Shown piece by piece: positions 43,933 to 52,081 of a DNA stretch of 64,000 nucleotides; position 1 is the first letter of the stretch; each line of letters begins with the position of its first letter. The notes beneath the pieces are model-generated. The model was given only the letters and a program-made list of their open reading frames with translations. It ran no database searches and had not been told where the DNA came from. The translations under genes were made by a program, and so were the position numbers. Origin of the DNA: Halorussus vallis (lineage in GTDB: Archaea; Halobacteriota; Halobacteria; Halobacteriales; Haladaptataceae); NCBI RefSeq assembly GCF_024138165.1, contig NZ_CP100000.1, forward strand, positions 2,356,001-2,420,000, read 5' to 3'.

Positions 43933-44955
43933 ATGGAGCTCTCTGTCGTCGACCTCTCGCCGGTCCCCGACGGCGGCACCGCGACCGACGCCTACGCGAA
44001 CACCGTCGAAGCCGCGAAGCAGGCCGAACGACTCGGCTACTCGCGGTTCTGGGTGGCCGAACACCACGGCATGGCCGACACCATCGCGGGCACGACGCCG
44101 GAGGTGCTGTTGGGCCACCTCGCGGCCGAGACCGACTCGATTCGGCTCGGCTCCGGGGCGGTGTTGCTCAACCATTACAGCCCGTTCAAAGTCGCCGAGG
44201 AGTTCGGCGCGCTCGACGCGCTCGCGCCCGGCCGCATCGACGCCGGCCTGGGGCGGGCCAACGGTTCGCCCGCCTCCGACCGCGCGCTCGGCACCGAGCG
44301 CCACGTCGAGAACCCCGACGAGGACCACGCCGAGAAGATAGAGGCCGTGGTCAACCACCTCTACGACGCCTACCCTGAGGGCCACCCCTACGCCGACCTG
44401 GCGATTCCGCGCTCGGGCGGCGACTCGCCCGTCCCGTGGGCGCTCGGGTCGAGTCCCTCCAGCGCGGCCATCGCGGCCGAACTCGGCCTGCCGTACTGCT
44501 TCGCCGCCTTCATCCGGCCGCAATTCGCCGCACACTCCTTCGAGGACTATCGGGACCAGTTCGAACCGTCGCGACTGCCCGGCGGCGTCGACGAACCTCG
44601 GGGAATCGTCGCGGTCAACGCGGTCTGCGCCGAGACGGACGAGGAGGCCGCCCGACTCCGGGCGGTGGCCGAGGCGACGTACAAGCGGATGCGCCGCGGC
44701 GAGGTCGGCACCAGGCCGTCGGTCGAGGAGGCCATCGACGAACTCGGCGGCGTCCCCGACCCGACGCCCGAGACGCTCGACCCCGGCGAGTGGCCGCGGT
44801 CGATCTCGGGAAGTCCCGAGACGCTCGCCGGCCTGCTGGAGCAACTCGCCGACCGCGTCGGCGTCGACGAGGTGATGATACAGCACGCGGTCGGCGACCA
44901 CGAGCGGGCGCTCCGCTCGCACGAACTGCTGGCCGAGGGCGTGGGTATCTCGTAG
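43933..44955 (+). CDS. LLM-class flavin-dependent oxidoreductase
   Basis: Luciferase-like monooxygenase-family enzyme (TIM barrel, FMN or F420), 340 residues. Start MELSVVDLSPVPDGGTATDA, RFWVAEHHGMADTIAGTTPE (the His-His motif of the MsnO8/alkanal subgroup), GSGAVLLNHYSPFKVAEEFG and LDALAPGRIDAGLGRANGS. Members of this subgroup are often annotated as MsnO8-type. No substrate known. It lies 56 bp after pdhC in the same direction; a palindrome follows it at 45017. Confidence 0.85.
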   Translation: MELSVVDLSPVPDGGTATDAYANTVEAAKQAERLGYSRFWVAEHHGMADTIAGTTPEVLLGHLAAETDSIRLGSGAVLLNHYSPFKVAEEFGALDALAPGRIDAGLGRANGSPASDRALGTERHVENPDEDHAEKIEAVVNHLYDAYPEGHPYADLAIPRSGGDSPVPWALGSSPSSAAIAAELGLPYCFAAFIRPQFAAHSFEDYRDQFEPSRLPGGVDEPRGIVAVNAVCAETDEEAARLRAVAEATYKRMRRGEVGTRPSVEEAIDELGGVPDPTPETLDPGEWPRSISGSPETLAGLLEQLADRVGVDEVMIQHAVGDHERALRSHELLAEGVGIS

Positions 44956-45016
44956 TTTCTCGGGCGCTCGCCGCCGTCGCTTGCCGCCTCCACCGCTTGC
45001 GCTTCCGCCGCTTGCC

Positions 45017-45051
45017 GCCGACAGGAACGGCGACTCGCCGTTCCTGTCGGC
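45017..45051. terminator. Perfect 17 bp inverted repeat with 1 nt spacer
   Basis: GCCGACAGGAACGGCGA / TCGCCGTTCCTGTCGGC around one C, between the LLM gene and the acyl-CoA dehydrogenase. It is preceded by a degenerate run of CCGC-TTGC units (44971-45016). Third member of the 17-18 bp, 1-nt-spacer palindrome class. Confidence 0.55.
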
Positions 45052-45086
45052 GAAGCTATTAGTCGCTCCTCGTCGGTGGATACCCC

Positions 45087-46229
45087 ATGCCGTTTCAGTT
45101 GACCGAGGACCAGCGCGCGCTCCGCGAGGAAGTCCAGGCGTTCGCCGAGTCGGAGATTCGACCGCGAGCCATCGAACTCGACCGCGAGGAGCGCTATCCG
45201 GGCGACATCCTCGACGAGTGCGCCGACCGGGGGTACGCCGGCGTCACGCTCCCCGAGGAGTACGGCGGTCGCGGAGAGGGACTCGTGGAACTCGTCGTCG
45301 TTATCGAGGAACTCGCGGCGGGGATGATGACCGTCGCCAGCGCGCTGGCGCTCAACCTCGGCGTCGCCACCGTCGTCGAGCGGTTCGGCACCGACGACCA
45401 GCGCGAGCGATTCCTGGCCGAGATGGCGCGCTACGAGACGGTAGGCGCGCTCGGACTCAGCGAGGCGAACGCCGGGGCGAACAAACTCGAGATGGAGACG
45501 ACCGCCGAACCGGACGGGGATGAGTGGGTCCTCGACGGTCACAAGCAGTGGGTGACGAACTTCGAGCGCGCCGACTACGTGCTGACCTACGCCAAGACCG
45601 GCCCGGACGCCGACGCGCCGCACAACATCAGCGCCTTCCTCGTCCCGGCCGAGGAGTTCGAGGTCGAGGAGGTGTGGGAGACGCTCGGGGCGCGGAACGT
45701 CAAGTCCCCGCGCGTGCGCCTCGACGGCGTTCGCGTGCCCGACGCGAACCGGGTCGGCGAGGAAGGCGAGGCGTACGTCCAGCGCGGGACGATTCACAAC
45801 GGCGTCAACGTTCCGGCGCGCGGCGCGGGCATCGCCCGCGCCGCGCTGGAGGACACCGTGGCGTACACGAGCGAACGCGCGCAGTTCGACCACCCCATCG
45901 GCGACTTCCAGGGCGTCCGCTGGCGCGTCGCGGAGATGACCCAGCGGGCCGACGCCGCCCGCCTGCTGACCCTGCGCGCGGCCGACTTGGTAGACAGCGG
46001 CGAGGACGCGACTCGGGAACTCGCCGCGGCGAAGGTGTACGCGACCGAGGCCGCCGTCGAGAACGCCAACGACGCGATGCAGTTCCACGGCGGGCAGGGC
46101 TACACCACCGAGCACCACGTCGAGCGCTACCTCCGCGACGCGCGCCTGCTGACCATCGCGGGCGGGCCGAACGAGGGCCACCGTGACAAACTCGCCGACG
46201 CGGTGTACTCGGAGTCGGCGGGCGAGTGA
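45087..46229 (+). CDS. Acyl-CoA dehydrogenase family protein
   Basis: FAD enzyme oxidising an acyl-CoA, 380 residues in three domains: LTEDQRALREEVQAFAESEI at the N-terminus, GALGLSEANAGANKLEME and HKQWVTNFERADYVLTYAKT (beta domain, FAD contacts), and a C-terminal helical domain with YTSERAQFDHPIGDFQGVRW and FHGGQGYTTEHHVERYLRDA. The position of the usual catalytic Glu (YEGT after RDAKI) reads IAGGPNEGH, and the alternative Glu position before the helix G reads VNVPARG, so the base is not obvious. Within a 2-oxoacid dehydrogenase cluster it may handle the acyl-CoA product. Confidence 0.88.
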   Translation: MPFQLTEDQRALREEVQAFAESEIRPRAIELDREERYPGDILDECADRGYAGVTLPEEYGGRGEGLVELVVVIEELAAGMMTVASALALNLGVATVVERFGTDDQRERFLAEMARYETVGALGLSEANAGANKLEMETTAEPDGDEWVLDGHKQWVTNFERADYVLTYAKTGPDADAPHNISAFLVPAEEFEVEEVWETLGARNVKSPRVRLDGVRVPDANRVGEEGEAYVQRGTIHNGVNVPARGAGIARAALEDTVAYTSERAQFDHPIGDFQGVRWRVAEMTQRADAARLLTLRAADLVDSGEDATRELAAAKVYATEAAVENANDAMQFHGGQGYTTEHHVERYLRDARLLTIAGGPNEGHRDKLADAVYSESAGE

Positions 46230-46337
46230 GAACCGCGGCCGCGTTGCCGAAGCAGGCGAGGGTCTTCACCGACGCGCCGCGCGGACGTGCACCGAAAGAT
46301 TAGTAACCTGATAGTACTTCTGCGGAAAATACATTCG

Positions 46338-46784
46338 ATGATGGTCTCCCGCAGACAACTTCTCGTCGCCGCCGGAGTATCGGTTCTCGGGGGCGTAGGG
46401 ATGGCGTACGAAGTGATGAATTCACCGGTCGAAGCGACGGGCAGTTCGGAGTCGGGTACGCTCTGCGTTGCAACTGCCCTGACCTCACCCGACGGAACGC
46501 TCAGTATCCACGGCGTGCAGGTAAACGAGACGACGGTTTCGGTCTCCTACGACGTTATATCCGACCGTCCCGTCGAGACAGTCGCCGTCGTGGTCGACGG
46601 CGAGGTGGTGACCAGTCGGCCCTGGAACGGCGACAAAGCGGAACTCACCTTCTCGCACGACGGACCGGTCACGTTCGAACTGCAAGCGCGCTCGAAGGAC
46701 GGACGAGTGCTCGATTACGCGGAGATACTGGCAGAGTGCGGCCCCGCGGAGGAGGTGACGGGCGGCACGTCGGGTCGCGACTAA
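46338..46784 (+). CDS. Tat-exported protein of unknown function
   Basis: 148 residues with a twin-arginine signal (VSRRQLLVAAGVSVLGGVGM), then a beta-rich secreted domain with GTLSIHGVQVNETTVSVSYD and ETVAVVVDGEVVTSRPWNGD, the pattern of an immunoglobulin-like fold. Two Cys (TLCVAT, AECGPA) could form a disulfide. No enzyme motif. ATG 46338 or 46341 both precede the twin Arg. Located just before lpdA; promoter-like AGAAAATACATTC region directly upstream. Function not assigned. Confidence 0.72.
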   Translation: MMVSRRQLLVAAGVSVLGGVGMAYEVMNSPVEATGSSESGTLCVATALTSPDGTLSIHGVQVNETTVSVSYDVISDRPVETVAVVVDGEVVTSRPWNGDKAELTFSHDGPVTFELQARSKDGRVLDYAEILAECGPAEEVTGGTSGRD

Positions 46785-46879
46785 TCGCTCTCGATTACTC
46801 CGCGCCAAACGCTAGCACGTCTACCTCCGGTGGTAAAATCCGCCTGATTTTTCACCCGGTAGCGCGATTTTCGAGACAC

Positions 46880-48304
46880 ATGGTCGTCGGAGACATCTCC
46901 ACCGGAACGGACGTACTCGTGATCGGCGCCGGACCGGGCGGCTACGTCGCCGCCATCCGCGCGGGCCAGCTCGGCAAGGACGTGACGCTGGTCGAGAAGG
47001 ACGCGGTCGGCGGGGTCTGCCTCAACTACGGCTGCATCCCCTCGAAGGCGATGATAACGGCCTCGGACCTCGCGTACGACGCGGGCGACGCCGAGGAGAT
47101 GGGCATCTACGCCGACCCCACGGTCGAACTCGCCGAGATGGTCGGCTGGAAGGACGGCGTGGTCGACCAACTCACCGGCGGCGTCGAAAAGCTCTGCAAG
47201 GCCAACGGCGTCGAGATAATGGAGGGTCGGGCGGAGTTCGCCGACGAGAACAAGGCCCGCATCGTCCACGGCGGCGAGGGCCAGGGCGCCGAGACCGTCG
47301 AGTTCGACCACGCCATCGTCTCGACCGGGTCGAAGCCCATCCAGATTCCGGGCTTCGACTTCAGCGACGACCCCGTGCTCGACTCCCGGCAGGCGCTCGC
47401 GCTCGAGGAGATTCCCCAGAGCCTCGTCATCGTCGGCGCGGGCTACATCGGGATGGAACTGGCGGGCGTCTTCGCCAAACTCGGCACCGACGTGACCGTC
47501 GTGGAGATGCTCGACTCCATCCTGCCGGGCTACGAGGACGACTTGGCCCGCCCGGTCAAGAAGAATGCCGAGGAACTCGGTATCGACTTCCACTTCGGTG
47601 AGGCCGCCAAGGACTGGGAGGAGTCCGGCGACGGCATCACCGTCCGGACCGAGGACGCCGACGAGAACGTCTCGGAGTTCGGCGCCGAGAAGGTGCTCGT
47701 GGCGGTCGGGCGCACCCCCGTCACCGACACCCTCGAACTGGAAAACGCCGGCGTCGAGACGACCGAGGACGGCTTCATCGAAACCGACGACCGCGCGCGG
47801 ACTAACGTCGAGCACATCCACGCCATCGGCGACGTGGCCGGCGAACCGATGCTCGCCCACAAGGCCAGCAAGGAGGGCATCGTCGCCGCCGAGGTCATCG
47901 CGGGCGAACCCTCGGCGCTCGACTACCAGGCGGTCCCCGCCGCCGTCTTCACCGACCCCGAAATCGGCACGGTCGGGATGACCGAGGAGGAGGCCGAGGC
48001 GCAGGGCTTCGAACCGGCGGTCGGCCAGTTCCCGTTCCGCGCCAGCGGTCGGGCGCTCACGACGGGCGAGGCCGACGGCTTCGTCCGCATCGTCGCCGAC
48101 GAACCGAGCGGGTTCATCCTGGGCGCCCAAATCGTCGGCCCCGAGGCCTCGGAACTCATCGCGGAGATGGGCCTGGCCATCGAAATGGGCGCGACGCTGG
48201 AGGACGTGGCCGCGACCATCCACACCCACCCGACACTTTCGGAGGCCGTGATGGAGGCCGCCGAGAACGCGCTGGGCCACGCGATTCACACGCTGAATCG
48301 GTGA
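46880..48304 (+). CDS. lpdA: Dihydrolipoyl dehydrogenase (E3)
   Basis: FAD enzyme that reoxidises the E2 lipoyl group with NAD+, 474 residues. FAD motif VLVIGAGPGGYVAA, redox disulfide GGVCLNYGCIPSK (Cys47, Cys52), NAD motif VIVGAGYIGMELAGVF, HAIGDVAGEPMLAHKASKEG for FAD, and the C-terminal active-site His-Glu in IHTHPTLSEAVMEAAE. It completes the complex encoded at 40170-43877, although three unrelated genes stand between. ATG 46880 with a TATA-like region upstream (GATTTTTCACCC near 46845). Confidence 0.95.
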   Translation: MVVGDISTGTDVLVIGAGPGGYVAAIRAGQLGKDVTLVEKDAVGGVCLNYGCIPSKAMITASDLAYDAGDAEEMGIYADPTVELAEMVGWKDGVVDQLTGGVEKLCKANGVEIMEGRAEFADENKARIVHGGEGQGAETVEFDHAIVSTGSKPIQIPGFDFSDDPVLDSRQALALEEIPQSLVIVGAGYIGMELAGVFAKLGTDVTVVEMLDSILPGYEDDLARPVKKNAEELGIDFHFGEAAKDWEESGDGITVRTEDADENVSEFGAEKVLVAVGRTPVTDTLELENAGVETTEDGFIETDDRARTNVEHIHAIGDVAGEPMLAHKASKEGIVAAEVIAGEPSALDYQAVPAAVFTDPEIGTVGMTEEEAEAQGFEPAVGQFPFRASGRALTTGEADGFVRIVADEPSGFILGAQIVGPEASELIAEMGLAIEMGATLEDVAATIHTHPTLSEAVMEAAENALGHAIHTLNR

Positions 48305-48435
48305 ACTTTCCGCGCTTCCGTCGGCTCTTCTGCTTTCTCGTCGTTTCTGTGCCTGGAATCACTGCGAACGCGTAAACTGCTTCGCCGACCCTGATAGTGA
48401 TAAGAGTTAACATCTGGCAATACGTAGTCCGACGC

Positions 48436-48645
48436 ATGAGTCGCGCCAGAGACGATGGACTCTCGGCGTTCGACCGACTCCGGTCGCGCTACGACCGCGA
48501 GGACCTGCGGTGTCCGGCCTGCGGCTACGAGGACGCCGAGGGTCGCTGGCTCGCGGCCACCAGCGGCGAGCGCGTCCGGTACCGTCACGTCTGCCCGAGT
48601 TGCGGCAACATCCGGAGTCGGGAGTTCCGGTTCGGCGACGAGTGA
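48436..48645 (+). CDS. Small two-CxxC zinc finger protein (HVO_0649-like)
   Basis: 69-residue protein with one four-cysteine zinc ribbon: CPACGYEDAEGRW and YRHVCPSCGNIRSREFRF. The N-terminal part is charged helix (GLSAFDRLRSRYDREDLR). Micro-zinc-finger proteins of this layout are widespread in haloarchaea and at least some act in regulation. ATG 48436. TATA-like GATAAGAGTTAACA near 48398 is about 30 bases upstream. Confidence 0.75.
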   Translation: MSRARDDGLSAFDRLRSRYDREDLRCPACGYEDAEGRWLAATSGERVRYRHVCPSCGNIRSREFRFGDE

Positions 48646-48772
48646 GTTCGGGTCGGTTCGGGCGTGGAGCGTTTTCCGTCGTCGAGTTCATTCGAATCGT
48701 CGGCAGCGCGTAGCCTGTGGAGTGAACTTGACAGACCAGAAAGCACTTGGCTAGCCGCGACACCCTCCGCGT

Positions 48773-48979
48773 ATGACTTCGCGGACGGTAGCCGGCCTCC
48801 CCCTCGTCGTCGGCCTCGGACTCGGCTACTGGGCGGTCTACACGCATCTCCGGATAGCCGAGCAGTTGCGAGCGGGGCGCTGCGACGGGTGCGAACCGTG
48901 GCATCCGTTGTTCGTCGCGGCGCTCGTCGGTAGCGCGGCGTTCGTCCTAGTTTCGCTGGTGCTCTTCTCCCGACGGTAA
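48773..48979 (+). CDS. Small two-helix membrane protein
   Basis: 68 residues: helix 1 AGLPLVVGLGLGYWAVYTHL, a short polar loop with RAGRCDGCEPWHP, helix 2 LFVAALVGSAAFVLVSLVLF, ending SRR. The loop CxxC could bind metal or form a disulfide outside the membrane. No family recognised; codon bias and hydrophobic pattern support it. Gap of 127 bp from the zinc finger gene. Confidence 0.65.
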   Translation: MTSRTVAGLPLVVGLGLGYWAVYTHLRIAEQLRAGRCDGCEPWHPLFVAALVGSAAFVLVSLVLFSRR

Positions 48980-49109
48980 CGGTCGCGATGGACGACTCGT
49001 CTCGCGATTCGGCGAACTTCGACGACCGCTACTCGCACGGTACAAGCGAGTACCGTAACCGCGACCGCAACGACAACTGCGACCGCGACTCGCACGACGC
49101 AACTGAAAC

Positions 49110-49303
49110 CGCACTGCAACCGCGACCGCATCGCGCCACACGCCTCCCCAACCGACTGCGGTCCTCGGCCACTCGCTTCGCTCGTGTCTTACGGTCCTCG
49201 TCCACCGTCGGAGCCTCGCTCCGACGAGCCTGCACTCGCTTCGCTCGTGCAGGCCTCGCGCGGAGAAGGCGCGACACGAGGTCGCGCCAGCACGCGCCGA
49301 CCT
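49110..49303 (+). repeat. Dispersed hairpin-rich element, copy 3 (partial, diverged)
   Basis: Shares the distal half of copies 1 and 2: CCACACGCCTCCCCAACCGA, CTGCGGTCCTCG (as in copy 1), stem E GGCGCGAC/GTCGCGCC (49268-49275 with 49281-49288) and the following CCAGCACGCGCC. The A, B and C hairpins and T-runs are missing. The D region is expanded into three short hairpins (CACTCGCTTCGCTCGTG, GTCGGAGC..GCTCCGAC, GCACTCGCTTCGCTCGTGC). DNA from 48980 to 49109 is a run of GCGACCGC-like units and holds no gene. Confidence 0.6.
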
Positions 49304-49461
49304 GAAAGGAGGCGCTTCCGTCACCGGTTCCGAGAGTTTATATCCGAAGCCGAGGCCAACGCTGTGCATGTCCACACTCCGTTCCTCCCCGCCACACTCT
49401 TCCGCCCGGAAAATCTGTCACACCCGACGGCCTTTTAATCGCCTCCGCGAAACACACGCCC

Positions 49462-50268
49462 ATGCAAGCAGTCACCCTCGGCCCCGAGGGAACCTACTCC
49501 CACCGTGCAGCGAGCGCCGTCGCCGACGACGTGGAGTTCCGCGAGTCGGTCACGGCCATCGTCGAGGCCGTCGCCGACGGCGAGTTCGACCGCGGGGTCG
49601 TCCCTATCGAGAACAGCATCGAGGGCAGCGTCACCGAGACCCTGGACGCCATCGCCGACCACGAGGTCGCGGCGGTCAGGGAACTCGTCACCCCGATTCG
49701 CCACGCCCTGCTCGCCCAGTCCGAGGACTTCTCTGTCGTTGCCAGCCACTCCCAGGCGCTCGCGCAGTGCCGGTCGTTCCTCGAATCGGAGTACCCCGAC
49801 ACCGACCTCGAAGCGGTCGCCAGCACCGCCCGCGGGGTCGAACACGCCCGCGAGAACCCCGACGTGGCGGCCATCGGCCATCCCAAGAACGCGGGCGAGG
49901 ACCTCACGGTGGTCGCAGAGGGCATCCAGGACCGGACCTCGAACGCGACCCGGTTCTTCGTCGTCGCGCCCGCCGAGGAAGGGTCGGAGGCCGGCGGGAA
50001 GTCCTCGCTGGTCGTCTACCCGAACGCCAACTACCCCGGCCTGTTACTCGAACTCCTCGAACCGTTCGCCGACCGCGACGTCAACCTTACCCGTGTCGAG
50101 TCCCGACCGAGCGGCGAGCGACTCGGCGACTACGTCTTCCACGTCGACTTCGCGGCGGGCCTCTACGAGGACCGCGCCCGCGAGGCCGTCGAGGAGGTCG
50201 AGGAACTCGCCGAGAACGGGTGGGTCCGCCGCCTCGGGTCGTACGACACCGAGCACGTCGTCCACTGA
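49462..50268 (+). CDS. pheA: Prephenate dehydratase
   Basis: Converts prephenate to phenylpyruvate in phenylalanine synthesis; 268 residues, monofunctional. GPEGTYSHRAA near the start, VPIENSIEGSVTETLD, the catalytic TRF motif in SNATRFFVVAP, and a C-terminal ACT domain with SSLVVYPNANYPGLLLELLE and the Phe-binding ESRPSGERLGDYVFHVD, so feedback by phenylalanine is expected. TATA-like CGGCCTTTTAATCG about 25 bases before ATG 49462 implies a leaderless mRNA. Confidence 0.95.
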   Translation: MQAVTLGPEGTYSHRAASAVADDVEFRESVTAIVEAVADGEFDRGVVPIENSIEGSVTETLDAIADHEVAAVRELVTPIRHALLAQSEDFSVVASHSQALAQCRSFLESEYPDTDLEAVASTARGVEHARENPDVAAIGHPKNAGEDLTVVAEGIQDRTSNATRFFVVAPAEEGSEAGGKSSLVVYPNANYPGLLLELLEPFADRDVNLTRVESRPSGERLGDYVFHVDFAAGLYEDRAREAVEEVEELAENGWVRRLGSYDTEHVVH

Positions 50269-50388
50269 GTGGCCGTCCGGTTCCGCGGTCCCCGCCCTGG
50301 CGCCTCGCCGACCCCTAGTCGGACTGAATTTTTAAGGGCGAACGCGACGAACCCTCTCTGGGCGACCGAACGCCCGATGGGGGAAACT

Positions 50389-50841
50389 ATGGACCGACGA
50401 CGAAATCCGTTCAAGGAGATCGAAGAGATGTTCGACCGCATGGGCCGCCAGTTCGAGGAGTCGATGGGCGGCATGGGCGGTATGGGCGACATGAGTGGCA
50501 TGGGCGAACAGATGTCGATGGACGTGGCCGACCACGGCGAGGAGTACGTGGTCACCGCCGACCTGCCCGGCTTCGAGAAGGAGGACATCGAAGTCTCGCT
50601 GCGCGAGGACCAGCTAACCATCCGCGCCGAACACGCCGAGGAGCGCGAGGAAGGCGACGAGAGCGACGGCCAGTACCTCCGCAAGGAGCGCCGCCACCAG
50701 TCGACCAGTCGCTCGGTGACGCTGCCCGGCGAGGTCGACGAGCAGGGCGTCTCCGCCCAGTACCGCAACGGCGTACTGACGGTGACGCTGCCGAAGGCGA
50801 CCAGCGACGACGGCGACTCGCACAGCATCGACATCAGCTAA
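50389..50841 (+). CDS. hsp20: Small heat shock protein Hsp20
   Basis: ATP-independent holdase of the alpha-crystallin family, 150 residues. N-terminal arm MDRRRNPFKEIEEMFDRMGR with a Met/Gly-rich stretch (GGMGGMGDMSGMGEQ), alpha-crystallin domain with YVVTADLPGFEKEDIEVSLR and DQLTIRAEHAEE, and the conserved QYRNGVLTVTLPKA near the end; terminal SIDIS replaces the usual I-x-I. ATG 50377 (MGET) four codons upstream is an alternative. TATA-like TTTTTAAGGG at 50329-50338 and separation from pheA by 120 bp indicate an own promoter. Confidence 0.93.
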   Translation: MDRRRNPFKEIEEMFDRMGRQFEESMGGMGGMGDMSGMGEQMSMDVADHGEEYVVTADLPGFEKEDIEVSLREDQLTIRAEHAEEREEGDESDGQYLRKERRHQSTSRSVTLPGEVDEQGVSAQYRNGVLTVTLPKATSDDGDSHSIDIS

Positions 50842-50879
50842 GCGCAACTTCCTTGCCGCTTCGGGCGCAACCGTCGGCC

Positions 50880-51332
50880 ATGACGCTCGAACCCGGAGAC
50901 GACGCGCCGACGGTGACGGCCGAGAACCAGCGCGGCGAAGTCGTCACGCTCGACTTCGCGGAACCGACGGTGCTGTACTTCTACCCGCGGGACGACACGC
51001 CGGGTTGTACCGTCGAGGCCGAGCAGTTCGACGCCGAACTCGAATCCTACCGCGACGCCGAGGTCGCCGTCTACGGCGTCTCGACCGACGACGTCGAGAG
51101 CCACGAGGCGTTCGCCGACAAGTACGACCTCGGCTTCGACCTGTTGGCAGACCCCGACGGCGAGGTCGCCGACGCCTTCGGCGTCGAAACTGCCCGCGGC
51201 GCGGCCCCGCGGACGACCTTCGTCCTCGCCGACGGCGAGGTGCAGGCGGTCTACGAGGGCGTCGACCCCGACGGCCACGCCCGCGACGTGCTGAGCGACA
51301 TGCTCGACGACGGGTTGGCGGCGCTGGACTGA
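50880..51332 (+). CDS. bcp: Peroxiredoxin (Bcp type)
   Basis: Thiol peroxidase of the PrxQ/Bcp group reducing peroxides, 150 residues. Peroxidatic Cys in YFYPRDDTPGCTVEAEQFDA; the usual resolving Cys five residues later is missing, so this would be a 1-Cys form needing an external thiol. GVSTDDVESHEAFADKYDL and ARGAAPRTTFVLADGEVQAV match the rest of the family. Only 38 bp after hsp20; co-expression under stress is possible. Confidence 0.93.
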   Translation: MTLEPGDDAPTVTAENQRGEVVTLDFAEPTVLYFYPRDDTPGCTVEAEQFDAELESYRDAEVAVYGVSTDDVESHEAFADKYDLGFDLLADPDGEVADAFGVETARGAAPRTTFVLADGEVQAVYEGVDPDGHARDVLSDMLDDGLAALD

Positions 51333-51380
51333 AACCGCCGACCCGGGAATCGCACGACCGCCGGCCGGAGGTCGCGCGTC

Positions 51381-51403
51381 CGGCCGCGACGACGTCGCGG
51401 CCG
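51381..51403 (+). terminator. Hairpin downstream of bcp
   Basis: CGGCCGCGAC / GTCGCGGCCG, 10 bp perfect stem with a 3-nt loop, about 50 bases after the bcp stop codon. Confidence 0.45.
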
Positions 51404-51432
51404 GGCGCGCGAACGTCCACGCTGAGGACTAT

Positions 51433-51480
51433 GCCGAGAAACCATGCCATGGGATCACGCCGAGAAACCACACCATCGGT
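51433..51480 (+). repeat. Tandem direct repeat upstream of a membrane protein gene
   Basis: Two 22-nt units, GCCGAGAAACCATGCCATGG and GCCGAGAAACCACACCATCG (each plus two bases), at a 26-nt period, 33 bases before ATG 51513. Could be a regulator site or chance duplication. Confidence 0.5.
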
Positions 51481-51512
51481 AGCGTTTTTCTCCGGCGCGT
51501 CGAACACCCGCC

Positions 51513-52013
51513 ATGAGCCGCGAGTCCGACGCGCCCGGCGCTTCCGGCGGCTACGACCCGTCGCTCCGGGCCAAACTCGTCGGCGGCGTCCAGTGGGCGG
51601 TCACCGGCTACTTCGTCTTCGCGCTCGCGTTCTTCGCTGTCGGATGGTACCTCCGCGCCACCAGGGCGATGTTCTCGCTGTCGGTCCGGGAGGAACTGGT
51701 CGGCTTCCTGCTGGCGGCGTTCGTCGGCGGATACGGCTGGGTCGCCCTGCGGACGCGCTCGGCCGCGGCCGAGCGCGTCGCCCACGTCCGCCGAATCGAA
51801 GTCGTGGTCACCCTGCTGGTGCTGGGCTTTTTCCTCCCGGTCGCGGCGATGGTCGTCCTCAGCCTGTTCGGTTTGCCGATGCTCGACCTCGTTCCCGGCG
51901 TTAGCTACGCGCTGACGCTCGTATTCTCGTACGGGTTGGTGTACGGACTCGGCCAGCGATTCTTCGTCGGGCCGAAGGCGGCGCCGGAGTCGGAACTGGA
52001 CGAGTGGTCGTGA
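51513..52013 (+). CDS. Four-helix membrane protein, function unknown
   Basis: 166 residues with a polar N-terminus (MSRESDAPGASGGYDPSLRA) and four predicted helices: AVTGYFVFALAFFAVGWYL, REELVGFLLAAFVGGYGWVA, VVVTLLVLGFFLPVAAMVVL and YALTLVFSYGLVYGLGQRFF. No motif recognised. Convergent with the next membrane protein (68 bp between stops). Confidence 0.7.
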   Translation: MSRESDAPGASGGYDPSLRAKLVGGVQWAVTGYFVFALAFFAVGWYLRATRAMFSLSVREELVGFLLAAFVGGYGWVALRTRSAAAERVAHVRRIEVVVTLLVLGFFLPVAAMVVLSLFGLPMLDLVPGVSYALTLVFSYGLVYGLGQRFFVGPKAAPESELDEWS

Positions 52014-52081
52014 CGCGAGAAGTCGGAGCGACCCGGCGGGCGTCCATCGACGCCGACGATGGATGCGTCGAGAAGGGACGT

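Noticed and set aside
44971-45016. CCGC/TTGC short repeats before the 45017 palindrome as a fourth element copy
   Set aside because: No shared linker sequence with the three copies; only simple GC-rich repetition.
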